The notes: generated from the sequence alone by a model not told the origin. DNA of 64,000 nt from Thalassobacillus pellis (GCF_016908295.1 NZ_JAFBDO010000001.1:1163676-1227675), one strand, 5' to 3'; counted from the first letter of the stretch, positions 41,318 to 50,349 are shown. Numbers and translations: made by a program.

Positions 41318-41716
41318 TCATCCTTCCTTAAGGCCAATATAAGGAATCTTCTGATCACCGACGACTGCTATAAGAACAGGACTGTTGTTTTCCTGCAGTT
41401 CAAATATCTCCGTTCCAACAGGCAGGTTGGTTGCTATCCCTGTGCCGAAATCCTCTCCTTCATGATAGGTGCCGGTGATTTCCAATACTTTTTCTCCAAT
41501 TTCTAACTCCAGTTTCCTCATCCATTCAATATCTTCCGCATTTTCATAGACAACATTTTCAAAAGCAAAGATATCCCCATCTGGATGGTCGAGCAAGTAC
41601 ATTTGCGGGGTAGTTTTCATGACAGTTTCTGAGTCGACGGACTCTTCCTGTACACTGCATGCTGCTAGCCATAAACTAACGAGGCCAATAAAAGCCAACC
41701 ATCTGCCAGACTTCAT
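41318..41716 (-). CDS. Putative lipoprotein, unknown function
   Basis: 132 residues from the ATG that follows AAAGGAGGAGGG; an upstream in-frame ATG would run through this ribosome-binding site. Lipoprotein signal with lipobox LAAC around residue 20. The mature part is acidic (SVQEESVDSE) and has a small beta-rich domain with GEKVLEITGTYHEGED. I do not recognise the family. Confidence 0.75.
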   Translation of the reverse strand: MKSGRWLAFIGLVSLWLAACSVQEESVDSETVMKTTPQMYLLDHPDGDIFAFENVVYENAEDIEWMRKLELEIGEKVLEITGTYHEGEDFGTGIATNLPVGTEIFELQENNSPVLIAVVGDQKIPYIGLKEG

Positions 41717-41864
41717 TTCCCTCCTCCTTTCCTGCTGTTTTTCTTTTATCATACCAAAAACCAGGTCATAAAAGCGTAGAAAGAAACTGCATTGGAAACA
41801 AAGCCACCAATTGCCAGTTATCTAGCTGCCAAACGTCTGTATAATGGAATTTGGAGGTGGAATT

Positions 41865-42671
41865 GTGAGTCTGTTACTGCTTTTCATACCATTTATCCTG
41901 ATCGGCATTCATGCCGCCTATAAAAATACCAGGCAAGTTAATATAAATAGAATTGATGTTGGAGCTACAAAATATACCGAAAGACCGCTCCATATTTTGC
42001 ATATTTCGGATATGCATCTTGAAAATATTTCGATTACAGCAGATGAGCTTCATGAAAGATTAAAAGGAGAGTCTTTTGACCTGATTGCGTTGACAGGAGA
42101 CTTCCTCGACCGGAAATGGACAATACCAAAGCTTGTGCCGTACCTGGAGGTTTTCCAGCGCCTTGCACCTGTTCATGGCATTTATGCTGTTTTCGGCAAT
42201 CATGATTATGTACTTCGCCCCCATAATTTTGAAAAATTGAAAAGCACCTTGCAAGCTTATGGGTGCCAGACGCTGCAGAATGAACAGGAACGCCTCATGA
42301 TAGACGGCAGACAAATCAATATCGTTGGCATTGATGATTACAGCACTGGTCGCAGTGATCTGGAAGCTTCCTTTAAAGAGGTGGAAGAAGGGTATACACT
42401 AGTCCTGACCCATGACCCGAATGTTGTCCTTGAAATGGCTGGATATCATTTTGATTACTTATTGTCCGGACATTTCCATGGCGGACAGATTCTTTATCCG
42501 AAGGCTTACCATCTGGCCAAAATGGGTAAGCTGCCACGGATGGATATGGTAAAAGGCCTTCAAAACTATCAGGGTAAAGCGTTTTATATCAGCGAAGGGC
42601 TTGGTCAGACCGGGCTGAACATCCGGGTAGGAAGCCGGCCGGAAATCACCATGCATCAACTCGCAGAATAA
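41865..42671 (+). CDS. Membrane-anchored metallophosphoesterase
   Basis: 268 residues. An N-terminal hydrophobic helix (LLLLFIPFILIGIHAA), then a calcineurin-type phosphoesterase: ISDMHLE, GDFLDRK, FGNHDY, THDPN and LSGHFHGGQ carry the metal ligands. It resembles the YkuE/YaeI group; the substrate is not known. GTG 41865 is chosen with GGAGGTGG 6 nt upstream. ATG 41844 overlaps a perfect TATAAT (41840-41845), the likely -10 box, so it is unlikely to be the start. Confidence 0.85.
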   Translation: MSLLLLFIPFILIGIHAAYKNTRQVNINRIDVGATKYTERPLHILHISDMHLENISITADELHERLKGESFDLIALTGDFLDRKWTIPKLVPYLEVFQRLAPVHGIYAVFGNHDYVLRPHNFEKLKSTLQAYGCQTLQNEQERLMIDGRQINIVGIDDYSTGRSDLEASFKEVEEGYTLVLTHDPNVVLEMAGYHFDYLLSGHFHGGQILYPKAYHLAKMGKLPRMDMVKGLQNYQGKAFYISEGLGQTGLNIRVGSRPEITMHQLAE

Positions 42672-42708
42672 AAGCCGAAGACGCCTACATGGTGTATTCG
42701 GCTTTTTT
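42670..42708. terminator. Terminator between convergent genes
   Basis: AAAAGCCGAA...TTCGGCTTTTTT with inner GCC/GGT pairing. It serves the phosphoesterase gene, and its reverse reading also has a T run for the gene on the other strand. Confidence 0.75.
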
Positions 42709-43263
42709 GCTCTGGTATCTATTTTCAAGGTCTGTACGGGACATGTAAATATATTTAGGCTGGTGCTTTTTCAAATATTTCAGGGATGGCGGCCGCATAC
42801 ACAGAGTGCTGATAGCAATAAATGACATTAATTTCAGCGAGCGATAGAAGGGGCTCTCGATAGCAATAATTTCGAACCCAAGCCGTTCACAGCCACTGTT
42901 CAGGGCTGTGATGCCAACAATGCCTTTGATCTCATTGACACGCTTATGGGAAGTAATGAACGAAACGAGGTCAGGCAAAGAGTGCTGAACAGCTTTATAA
43001 ATATAGCGGGCTTTTTGAATATCGTTTTTCATCCCGCGCATTTCATTGATCAGCCGGATATTATGCAGATGTATTTTGATCAGCTGGTCATTTTTCTGAA
43101 GGAGCGTACCGTCAGCCAGCTTCCTCTGTTTTCCTTTATAAGCGACCAGCTTGACCCGAAAGATGTTATTAATTTTATTTTTAGACCGCACATATGTCAG
43201 GCGGCTCATTCGGTAGTATAATGGATCCAATAAGGTCCAGATGTCAACAAGGTACTGTTTCAT
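42685..43263 (-). CDS. YkoP-like protein
   Basis: 192 residues. It begins MKQYLVDIWTLLDPLYYRMS, then LTYVRSKNKINNIFRVKLVA, and has KIHLHNIRLINEM and ITALNSGCERLGFE. These match what I recall of B. subtilis YkoP, a family of unknown function. ATG 43263 follows GGAGGAG; an upstream ATG at 43278 would include this site. Confidence 0.65.
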   Translation of the reverse strand: MKQYLVDIWTLLDPLYYRMSRLTYVRSKNKINNIFRVKLVAYKGKQRKLADGTLLQKNDQLIKIHLHNIRLINEMRGMKNDIQKARYIYKAVQHSLPDLVSFITSHKRVNEIKGIVGITALNSGCERLGFEIIAIESPFYRSLKLMSFIAISTLCMRPPSLKYLKKHQPKYIYMSRTDLENRYQSKKAEYTM

Positions 43264-43389
43264 AAATGACTCCTCCACGATGATGTATGTCGCCTATTAT
43301 TTTTTGGCTGCAGCACCCATTTTATAGATGGCAAATTGTAGCTATCCGGGGAGTTTCCAGTGTTAATTTATGGAATTCAAAAAAATCAG

Positions 43390-43433
43390 CTTTACCCTTT
43401 TAGAAACTTTGGATATAATGAGAACAAACGTTC
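43390..43433 (+). promoter_or_regulatory. SOS-type promoter with LexA box
   Basis: TTTACC (43390-43395), 17-bp spacer, TATAAT (43413-43418), followed by AGAACAAACGTTCG (43420-43433). The Bacillus LexA (DinR) box is CGAACN4GTTCG, so only the first base differs. LexA would block the promoter until DNA damage. Confidence 0.8.
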
Positions 43434-43457
43434 GAAATTATGACGGGAGGGGTAAGG

Positions 43458-43799
43458 ATGGATGGCCAGAACAGGGATCGCGGTACAATCAAGTGGACAT
43501 CATTGATGCTGCCGGAGCATGTTCAGCTTGTGAAAGAACTTTGGAAAGAAGATGAACGCGTAGAGAAGGGAATCATCGATGAGCAGAAGGCCGTTGAAAT
43601 TGACTTCCTGATCCAACGGGCGATGAATGATAATTTGACAGTGGAAATTACTTATCATGACGGCTTTGAGCATCAATATCAGAAAGGTAAAATCAATTCA
43701 ATCTGCACATTCAGAAAGCGATTGCACGGTATGGATGCCAATACCAGGGACATATTCTCGATTGATCTAAACGATATTATCGATATCACTATCCAATGA
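43458..43799 (+). CDS. YolD-like protein, SOS-controlled
   Basis: 113 residues. It has the YolD pattern DRGTIKWTSLMLPEHVQLVK and a C-terminal FRKRLHGMDANTRDIFSIDL. YolD-like genes usually sit upstream of a Y-family polymerase (UvrX/YqjW) under LexA control; here no polymerase follows. ATG 43458 follows GGGAGGGGTAAGG. The LexA box lies 25 bp upstream. Confidence 0.85.
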   Translation: MDGQNRDRGTIKWTSLMLPEHVQLVKELWKEDERVEKGIIDEQKAVEIDFLIQRAMNDNLTVEITYHDGFEHQYQKGKINSICTFRKRLHGMDANTRDIFSIDLNDIIDITIQ

Positions 43800-43831
43800 T
43801 TTCAGGTAAGAACAAGGGGGGAAAGGGGCTT

Positions 43832-44548
43832 ATGAAGCTCGATGCAAAAGAGGCAGCTGAAAAGATAGTTCATACGTATTATCCTCATTGTGAGGTGGCA
43901 TTGTTGTCCGGAAGCGTGGTCAGGGGGGAGGCAACCAAAACCTCTGATTTGGACATCGTCCTTTTCGATGACCAACTCCTTTCCTCCTACCGGGAATCAT
44001 TTCATGCCTATGGCTGGCCTGTTGAGGTATTTGCCCACAGCTTTTCCTCGTATCAAAAGTTTTATAAAAGTGACTGTGAGCGCGGCCGTCCTTCCCTGCC
44101 GCGGATGGTGGCAGAAGGTTATGTCATAAAGGGAGATGCTGTAAAGCTGAAAGAAGAAGCGGAACAGCTGCTCGCTAGTGGCCCGGCCTCATGGGATGAA
44201 AAGAAAATTTGGGAGAAACGTTATTTCATCACAGATGTGCTGGAGGATTTCATTGGATCAGAGGACAGGGCGGAGGAAATTTTTATTGTCAACAAAATGG
44301 CGGACCTCATCCATGAATTTGTGCTCAGGACTAACAGGTGCTGGACGGGCGATTCTAAATGGGTGATTAAAGCAATCCAGGCATACGACCCCGTGTTTGC
44401 CAAGGGTTTCGTGAAGTCGCTTGAGCGCTATTACGTTCACGGTGAAAAAGAACCTCTGATCAAACTTGTCGATGAAGTGCTGGCTCCTTATGGAGGAAGG
44501 CTGTTCGCTGGATTTTCACTTGGAAAAAAAAATGAAAAGCAGACGTAA
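43832..44548 (+). CDS. Nucleotidyltransferase-fold protein
   Basis: 238 residues. The N-terminal pol-beta-type nucleotidyltransferase motif is LLSGSVVRGEATKTSDLDIV (G-S-x9-S-D-x-D), with two acidic metal ligands. A helical C-terminal half resembles minimal or aminoglycoside-type nucleotidyltransferases. The substrate is unknown. It follows yolD by 32 bp and may share its SOS promoter. ATG 43832 follows AGGGGGGAAAGGGG; ATG 43796 overlaps the yolD stop but lacks a ribosome-binding site. Confidence 0.8.
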   Translation: MKLDAKEAAEKIVHTYYPHCEVALLSGSVVRGEATKTSDLDIVLFDDQLLSSYRESFHAYGWPVEVFAHSFSSYQKFYKSDCERGRPSLPRMVAEGYVIKGDAVKLKEEAEQLLASGPASWDEKKIWEKRYFITDVLEDFIGSEDRAEEIFIVNKMADLIHEFVLRTNRCWTGDSKWVIKAIQAYDPVFAKGFVKSLERYYVHGEKEPLIKLVDEVLAPYGGRLFAGFSLGKKNEKQT

Positions 44549-44623
44549 ATAAACAACCATGACAGGTTGAAAGCGTAGGATATTGGAAGGGCAGTGGGCT
44601 AAGTATATTGCTTGATTAGACTG

Positions 44624-45232
44624 TCATTGTCTCTTCCTGATTTCTGCAAGGTTGTCACGGATAGCTGCACCGGAAGCTTCGGCGCTGCTGATGATTTTAC
44701 GCTGGTAATCCCAGAGCGACTGGCCATATGAAATTTCGATTGTTTCGCCGTCATTCAGATGGAAAATGATTTGTTTCAAAAAGATGGTACCCTCATTCTT
44801 TTCGTATACTTTATCGATTTCCTGTACATCGCTCCATTGATACTTTTGTTGCTCCCATGCGAATAGGGTGTTGTAGGCAAAGCCGTTCTTTTCGAAAAAA
44901 TAATAATTGTTGATTGCCAGTATAATCAACAGGATAGCAACAGGAAATCCGGCAATAAGCATCCAATGAGGTGCTTTTTTATTTTTATCTTCCCGCTTGA
45001 ATTTGAAAATAATATAGATGCTCAATATAATGGAAATCCATAAAAAACTTGCACCAAGTGTAATATAAGCTGAAGGTGGCCCCTGAAACACCCAATGCTC
45101 TCGTGAAAAGAAGAAAATGTCCTGAAAAATAGCTAAAAGTGCGAAAGGTGCAATAAAGCTTAATACGAAGCTTATGATAATGATGGCGATTATCAAATAG
45201 TTAATCTGTGAACCTTGATCCACGGTGTACAT
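44624..45232 (-). CDS. Membrane protein, unknown function
   Basis: 202 residues. Three likely membrane helices (IIAIIIISFVLSFIAPFALL, the ASFLWISIILSIYII stretch and MLIAGFPVAILLIILAI), then a soluble C-terminal domain (WEQQKYQWSDVQEIDKVY, IIFHLNDGETIEISYG) resembling the bacterial PH-like domains of YdbS/YdbT-type proteins. ATG 45232 follows GGGGGGAG. Confidence 0.7.
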   Translation of the reverse strand: MYTVDQGSQINYLIIAIIIISFVLSFIAPFALLAIFQDIFFFSREHWVFQGPPSAYITLGASFLWISIILSIYIIFKFKREDKNKKAPHWMLIAGFPVAILLIILAINNYYFFEKNGFAYNTLFAWEQQKYQWSDVQEIDKVYEKNEGTIFLKQIIFHLNDGETIEISYGQSLWDYQRKIISSAEASGAAIRDNLAEIRKRQ

Positions 45233-45344
45233 AAAACTCCCCCCACGCCGAATAAGTAAAATTTTTACAAAATTCAAATTAATTATACGCGCAGCCATCA
45301 GAATGTACAACGGAAAGTTCGGTTAAAAGGAGTATTTTTCATCA

Positions 45345-45387
45345 CAAAAAAAGCTTGCAGAGAGTACGTGGTTTCTCTGCAAGCTTC
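45345..45387 (-). terminator. Terminator of the small membrane protein gene
   Basis: AAGCTTGCAGAGA and TCTCTGCAAGCTT are perfect arms around GTACGTGGTT; seven Ts follow on the minus strand. Confidence 0.85.
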
Positions 45388-45395
45388 AGAAGCTA

Positions 45396-45596
45396 TTATC
45401 TGGCTTCTTTTCGAGCGGGTGCTTCTGTCCAGGCAACCCATCCTGCTGATAAAAAGACGATGGTGGCTGCCAGGAACGTCACCCCGATAATCATATTCTC
45501 TACTAACATCAACATGACACCAGAAGTAAATGCGTTCATGATTCCTATAGCGATGAACATCCAGGAGGCAAGACTCTTCTTACGCACGATGATCAC
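45396..45596 (-). CDS. Small two-helix membrane protein
   Basis: 66 residues with two hydrophobic segments (SWMFIAIGIMNAFTSGVMLM and IIGVTFLAATIVFLSAGWVA) and basic ends. The start is GTG 45596 with only a weak purine stretch upstream; GTG 45587 is possible. A terminator follows. The function is unknown. Confidence 0.65.
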   Translation of the reverse strand: MIIVRKKSLASWMFIAIGIMNAFTSGVMLMLVENMIIGVTFLAATIVFLSAGWVAWTEAPARKEAR

Positions 45597-45722
45597 CCCA
45601 TTTTCAATAGGTTACTTTCAGTATAATCGAATTGCTGCTGCCCGTACATAAGCAGATTAGCGTGTTTAGTGCAGGAAAATAGGTGGAAAATATTGTACAG
45701 AAAGCAAAGAGGAGGATTATTC

Positions 45723-47177
45723 TTGCAAACACACAAGTTATATATTGATGGGCAGTACGTAGAATCTACAGGAAATGAGTGGCTGGACATTATTAATCCG
45801 GCGACTGAGGAAGTGATTTCTCGGACGCCGCGTGGCACGGAAGAAGACGTAGACAGGGCTGTTAAAGCAGCCTTCAACGCTCAAAAGGATTGGGAGATGA
45901 CCCCGAATATTGAACGGGGGAAAATCGTCCGGGCACTTGGCGATAAAATCGAAGAACAGCGTGACCGGTTTATCGAATTGCTTCAGGAAGAACAGGGAAA
46001 AGATTATGAGCTTGCCAGCGGAGAAGTGGATCTTGCTATTGATTATTTCCGTTATATGTCTGAATGGGCACGCAGGATAGAAGGAGAAATCGTTCCAAGT
46101 GACCGTCCGAATGAGCAAATTCATATTTACAAAAAGCCGATTGGCGTAGTCGGTGGCATTGTTCCGTGGAATTTTCCAGTATTCATTTTAGCCCGAAAAG
46201 TAGCGACTGCACTGGTTACTGGATGTACCATCGTGCTTAAGCCGAGTCAGCAGACGCCGAACACCGCCATGGAATTCACTAAACTGGTTGATAGCATGTC
46301 AGAAATCCCAAATGGCGTGTATAACCTTGTGACGGGTACAGGATCAGAAATCGGCAATGCACTTGCATCTCACGAAAATGTACACATGATTTCCATGACT
46401 GGCAGTGTTCCAGCAGGTACAAAAGTGATGGAGGCTGCGGCGCAAAATATTACGAAGGTCAATTTAGAGCTTGGCGGTAAAGCACCGGCGATCGTTACAG
46501 AAAATGCCGATCTGGATTTGGCAGCAGAGAACATTATGATTTCCCGGCTGGCCAATAACGGTCAGGCATGCACAAACGCGGAGCGTGTGTATGTCCATGA
46601 AAGTGTAGCGGATGCATTCCTTGAAAAATTAAAACAAGAGATCGAAGGCGTGACAATTGATGATCCCCTTGCCAATAAAGAGGCGGATGTCGGTCCGTTA
46701 GTCAGTCAGGAACGGAAGGAAAAAGTAGCAGAAATGGTAGCCGCCGCCGTTGAGGAAGGTGCCGAAATCGTAACGGGAGGCGACAGTCCATCCGGCATGG
46801 ATAAAGGTTTCTTCTATCAGCCTACTGTTTTGAAAAACGTCAGTCAGGACATGGAAATCATCCAGGAGGAGATTTTCGGTCCAGTTATCCCTGTCAGCAC
46901 TTTCAAGTCGCTTGATGAAGCCATTGAGCGTGGAAATGACACGAAGTATGGCCTTTCTTCTTCTGTGTACACAGAAGATTATCATGAAGCGATGCGTGTC
47001 GTAAACGAGCTGAAATTCGGGGAGACCTTCATCAATCGTGAAAACTTTGAAGCAGTCCAAGGCTACCATGCCGGTATGCGCCAATCCGGCTTAGGCGGAG
47101 CTGATGGAAAGCATGGGGTGGAAGATTTCTTAGTCACCCAGACCGTCTATATGCAATACAAGCAGGATAAACAATAG
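45723..47177 (+). CDS. Aldehyde dehydrogenase, AldA (lactaldehyde)-like
   Basis: 484 residues. Motifs: IVPWNFPVF, the catalytic glutamate in LELGGKAP, the catalytic cysteine in NNGQACTNAERV. The C-terminal INRENFEAVQGYHAGMRQSG resembles lactaldehyde/glycolaldehyde dehydrogenases (AldA). The start is TTG 45723, with AGAGGAGG ending 8 nt upstream; an ATG at 45669 would include this site. It stands alone; the substrate is not certain. Confidence 0.83.
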   Translation: MQTHKLYIDGQYVESTGNEWLDIINPATEEVISRTPRGTEEDVDRAVKAAFNAQKDWEMTPNIERGKIVRALGDKIEEQRDRFIELLQEEQGKDYELASGEVDLAIDYFRYMSEWARRIEGEIVPSDRPNEQIHIYKKPIGVVGGIVPWNFPVFILARKVATALVTGCTIVLKPSQQTPNTAMEFTKLVDSMSEIPNGVYNLVTGTGSEIGNALASHENVHMISMTGSVPAGTKVMEAAAQNITKVNLELGGKAPAIVTENADLDLAAENIMISRLANNGQACTNAERVYVHESVADAFLEKLKQEIEGVTIDDPLANKEADVGPLVSQERKEKVAEMVAAAVEEGAEIVTGGDSPSGMDKGFFYQPTVLKNVSQDMEIIQEEIFGPVIPVSTFKSLDEAIERGNDTKYGLSSSVYTEDYHEAMRVVNELKFGETFINRENFEAVQGYHAGMRQSGLGGADGKHGVEDFLVTQTVYMQYKQDKQ

Positions 47178-47180
47178 GGG

Positions 47181-47224
47181 AAAACAGCCCGCTTTCTGCA
47201 TCCAAGCGGAAAGCGGGCTGTTTT
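47181..47224 (+). terminator. Terminator after the AldA-like gene
   Basis: AAAACAGCCCGCTTTC and GAAAGCGGGCTGTTTT are perfect 16-bp arms. Confidence 0.9.
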
Positions 47225-47242
47225 ACCTGCCATACATAAATA

Positions 47243-47291
47243 TAAAAACAGGCTGTCTCTTTTGTCTGAATAGACGTTTGAGACAGCCTGC
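47243..47291 (-). terminator. Terminator of queF
   Basis: CAGGCTGTCTC pairs with GAGACAGCCTG over a 20-nt loop; TTTTTAT follows on the minus strand. Confidence 0.8.
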
Positions 47292-47298
47292 TTATCGA

Positions 47299-47796
47299 TT
47301 AGCGATTATCAACTTTTTCCGGATACAGATCATGGTTCATCAGCCGCTGTTCTGCCATCTGTTCGAATTTTGTCCCTGGTTTACCATAGTTACAGTAAGG
47401 GTCGATGGATATCCCGCCTCTTGGAGTGAATTTCCCCCATACTTCGAGATATCGTGGATCCATAAGCTCAATCAGATCATTCATGATCATATTGACACTG
47501 TCTTCATGAAAACCGCCATGGTTACGGTAGCTGAACAGGTATAGCTTCAGCGATTTGCTTTCCACCATTTTCTGATCAGGGATATAACTGATATAAATTG
47601 TTGCAAAATCAGGCTGTCCAGTTTTGGGGCACAGTGTGGTGAATTCAGGACAGTTGAATTTCACGAAATAATCCCTGTCCGGATGCTGGTTATCGAATGT
47701 TTCTAATACTCCAGGGTCATAGTCGAACGAATAGCTTGTTCCCTGACTTCCCAATAGAGACAGGTCTTTTAAATCTTCGTCTTTCCTCCCGGTCAT
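47299..47796 (-). CDS. queF: NADPH-dependent 7-cyano-7-deazaguanine reductase
   Basis: It reduces preQ0 to preQ1 in queuosine synthesis for tRNA wobble modification. 165 residues, as in B. subtilis. The catalytic cysteine is C56 in [13 protein letters not shown], and [16 protein letters not shown] is the family signature. ATG 47796 has AGGAGA about 9 nt upstream; a TTG at 47802 is too close to it. No other que gene is adjacent. A preQ1 riboswitch precedes it. Confidence 0.95.
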   Translation of the reverse strand: MTGRKDEDLKDLSLLGSQGTSYSFDYDPGVLETFDNQHPDRDYFVKFNCPEFTTLCPKTGQPDFATIYISYIPDQKMVESKSLKLYLFSYRNHGGFHEDSVNMIMNDLIELMDPRYLEVWGKFTPRGGISIDPYCNYGKPGTKFEQMAEQRLMNHDLYPEKVDNR

Positions 47797-47815
47797 ATTC
47801 AAAATCTCCTTTCTA

Positions 47816-47900
47816 TTAAAAAAGCCACATCCTAAGGGATATGGCTGATAACGACATATATCCTTAGTTTTTTATCGAGGGTTTGAGCTAAGAACCTCTC
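47816..47900 (-). promoter_or_regulatory. preQ1-I riboswitch with terminator
   Basis: On the minus strand the leader reads AGAGGTTCTTAGCTCAAACC, then CTCGATAAAAAACTAAGGA, the class I preQ1 aptamer: stem AGAGG/CCTC, loop, and the A-rich tail closing a pseudoknot (47861-47899). A terminator follows: AGCCATATCC/GGATGTGGCT and six Ts (47816-47846). Binding of preQ1 should end transcription before queF. Confidence 0.9.
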
Positions 47901-48125
47901 CCATCCAATGATAGGTTTATATACCGTACTGCCCATTAATTATAGAGCGGCCCAATTGCCCTGTCAATAAAGGGAAGTATCCTACTTTTTGGCAAAAGTT
48001 GTTGCGAATTACTTTAAAACTTTTTGCAAGTATTCTAAAATGATAAGTAATTCACGAATTTTTAGAAAAGTCCAAATTGAGCAGCAGTCCACACATTCAA
48101 CGGTGGGAGTTTTTTTGCCAGTAGA

Positions 48126-48139
48126 AGAAATCGTTTACA
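48126..48139. promoter_or_regulatory. cre site upstream of acsA
   Basis: Read on the minus strand TGTAAACGATTTCT matches the CcpA consensus TGWAARCGYTWNCW at 13 of 14 positions. It lies 22 bp before the acsA start, a position suited to glucose repression, as known for acsA in B. subtilis. Confidence 0.7.
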
Positions 48140-48161
48140 AAATTTTTAATGAGGTGATTCA

Positions 48162-49871
48162 ATGGACATGCAACCAATTCCAGCACGCGAAGGCAATCAC
48201 AACATGAAAGATTACAAAGATACTTATGAAAAATTCCAGTGGGACAGCGTCAAGAGTGAATTCACCTGGAGTGAAACAGGCAAGGTGAACATCGCTTATG
48301 AGGCGATCGACCGTCATGCAGATAATCCTGCCAAAAAAGATCAGACTGCATTGATTTATTCGTCTCCGGATCGTGAAGAAAAACTTACCTTTGAAGACTT
48401 GAAGCTCAAAAGTAACCAGTTTGCAAATGTACTTAATAAATATGATGTAAAAAAAGGCGACCGCGTCTTCCTGTTCATGCACCGCAGCCCTGAATTTTAT
48501 GCTGCTTTTCTGGGAATCCTCAAAGTCGGCGCCATTGCCGGTCCGCTGTTTGAAGCGTTCATGGAACAGGCAGTAAGAGATCGCTTGGAAGACAGTGAAG
48601 CAAGCATGCTGATTACCACACCGGAGCTCCTTGATCGTGTTCCTGTGGATGACTTGCCGCATTTGAAACAAATCGTCCTGGTCGGTGGAAACTCCGGCGA
48701 TGGTTATATTGACTATCATAAGGAAATGGACCAGGCTTCCAAGGATTTTGACATAGAATGGGTTGATTTGGAAGACGGGATGCTGCTCCATTACACTTCC
48801 GGTTCTACCGGAAAGCCAAAGGGTGTCTATCATGTCCATAACGCAATGATTCAGCACTATCAGACCGGTAAATGGGTGCTTGATTTGAAGGAAGATGATA
48901 TTTACTGGTGTACAGCTGACCCAGGATGGGTAACAGGGACAAGTTATGGTATTTTTGCACCATGGCTGAATGGGGTTACCAATATTATTCGTGGCGGACG
49001 ATTCAGCCCGGACGATTGGTACGGTACGATTGATAAATACAATGTATCCGTCTGGTATTCTGCGCCGACAGCTTTCCGTAAACTTGTAAGTGCTGGCGAA
49101 GATGTCGTCAAAAAACATGACCTGTCTTCTTTGAGGCATGTGCTAAGTGTCGGAGAACCCCTCAACCCTGAAGTAATCACATGGGGAATGAAAGCATTCG
49201 ACCTGAGAATCCATGATACATGGTGGATGACAGAAACCGGAGCAATGCTGATCTGTAACTATCCGACTATGGATATGCGCCCAGGCTCCATGGGCAAACC
49301 TTTCCCGGGAGTTGAGGCAGCAATCGTCGATAATGAAGGGAACGAACTTCCTCCAAACCAAATGGGGAACCTCGCCATTAAAAAAGGATGGCCATCCCAA
49401 ATGCGTGCCATTTGGCAGAATCCAGGTAAGTTTGAAAGTTATTTCCTTGGAGATTGGTATGTATCAGGAGACAGCGCTTATCAGGACGAAGACGGCTATT
49501 TTTGGTTCCAGGGTCGTCTCGACGATGTGATCAATACCTCTGGTGAACGAGTGGGTCCATTTGAAGTCGAAAGCAAGCTGATTGAACATGAGGCTGTTGC
49601 TGAAGCAGGGGTTATCGGTAAACCTGATCCTGAGCGCGGCGAAATCATCAAGGCGTTTATTACGTTAAATGAAGGCTATGAGGAATCTGATGAACTACGG
49701 GAAGAAATCCGTCAGTTTGTCAAAAAAGGACTCAGTGCCCATGCAGCACCGAGAGAAATAGAAATCAAAGATACGATTCCTAAGACGCGGAGCGGTAAAA
49801 TTATGCGCCGTCTGTTGAAATCCTGGGAACTAGGGCTTCCAACAGGGGATACGTCCACACTAGAAGAATAA
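48162..49871 (+). CDS. acsA: Acetate--CoA ligase (acetyl-CoA synthetase)
   Basis: 569 residues, colinear with B. subtilis AcsA (572). ANL-family motifs: LHYTSGSTGKPKG (phosphate loop), DTWWMTETG, YVSGDSAYQDEDGYFWFQGR and the C-terminal acetylatable lysine in PKTRSGKIMRR. It activates acetate via acetyl-AMP. The start ATG 48162 follows GAGGTG. The cre site upstream implies carbon catabolite repression. The acetoin genes that sit next to acsA in B. subtilis are absent. Confidence 0.95.
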   Translation: MDMQPIPAREGNHNMKDYKDTYEKFQWDSVKSEFTWSETGKVNIAYEAIDRHADNPAKKDQTALIYSSPDREEKLTFEDLKLKSNQFANVLNKYDVKKGDRVFLFMHRSPEFYAAFLGILKVGAIAGPLFEAFMEQAVRDRLEDSEASMLITTPELLDRVPVDDLPHLKQIVLVGGNSGDGYIDYHKEMDQASKDFDIEWVDLEDGMLLHYTSGSTGKPKGVYHVHNAMIQHYQTGKWVLDLKEDDIYWCTADPGWVTGTSYGIFAPWLNGVTNIIRGGRFSPDDWYGTIDKYNVSVWYSAPTAFRKLVSAGEDVVKKHDLSSLRHVLSVGEPLNPEVITWGMKAFDLRIHDTWWMTETGAMLICNYPTMDMRPGSMGKPFPGVEAAIVDNEGNELPPNQMGNLAIKKGWPSQMRAIWQNPGKFESYFLGDWYVSGDSAYQDEDGYFWFQGRLDDVINTSGERVGPFEVESKLIEHEAVAEAGVIGKPDPERGEIIKAFITLNEGYEESDELREEIRQFVKKGLSAHAAPREIEIKDTIPKTRSGKIMRRLLKSWELGLPTGDTSTLEE

Positions 49872-49874
49872 TCA

Positions 49875-49903
49875 AAAAAAGGGCGCTCACAAGAGCGTCC
49901 TTT
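49875..49903 (+). terminator. Terminator after acsA
   Basis: AAAGGGCGCTC, loop ACAA, GAGCGTCCTTT with one G-T pair. Confidence 0.8.
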
Positions 49904-49952
49904 CAGTTTGCAGAGAAACTCTATGTTGTTCTACAAGTTATATTTTTATGCT

Positions 49953-50345
49953 CATTTACGGGGGCGAAATCACTCGCTTTCCGGGGACGAACGCCCGAGT
50001 CTCCCCGTGAACACACATGAGGCCAGTTAAAAAGCCTTTTCTAATCTAAAGGAGTTATTAAAGTTTGTTCTTGATTCTCAAGAATCGCTTATCGGTGGTA
50101 TAAGTAAAACTAAGGCTTTCGCCATAAGGAATTGGCGACAAGCCATGTTTTTCTAATATGTAAAAAAGTAGATCTTTGCATTGTTGATTGCCAATTTGGG
50201 CAGGGGAAACGATGAGACTCCTGCAGGAGAGGCAAGGCTGACGAGGCCCCGCAGGGCGAAGCCCGAGGAGACTTGTCGTCTTCCCTGCGGAAAGGGAATC
50301 GTTTCCCGGCCATACTTTTCCGGTATCAACAATTAGAAAAACTCA
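49953..50345. repeat. Mosaic of repeat families C, B and A
   Basis: This gene-free region is built from repeat pieces: a reversed family C fragment (49953-50012), a reversed family B 3' end (50034-50097), a truncated family A copy A5 starting at GTATAAGTAAAAC (50098-50157), and a full family C unit (50181-50332) with ends TTGTTGAT/ATCAACAA and inner arms GGGAAACGAT/ATCGTTTCCC around CCCCGCAGGGCGAAGCCC. Confidence 0.75.
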
Positions 50346-50349
50346 AGAA

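Noticed and set aside
48159..49139. Long open frame antisense to acsA (326 codons)
   Set aside because: It mirrors a certain gene and has no recognisable domain or start signal.
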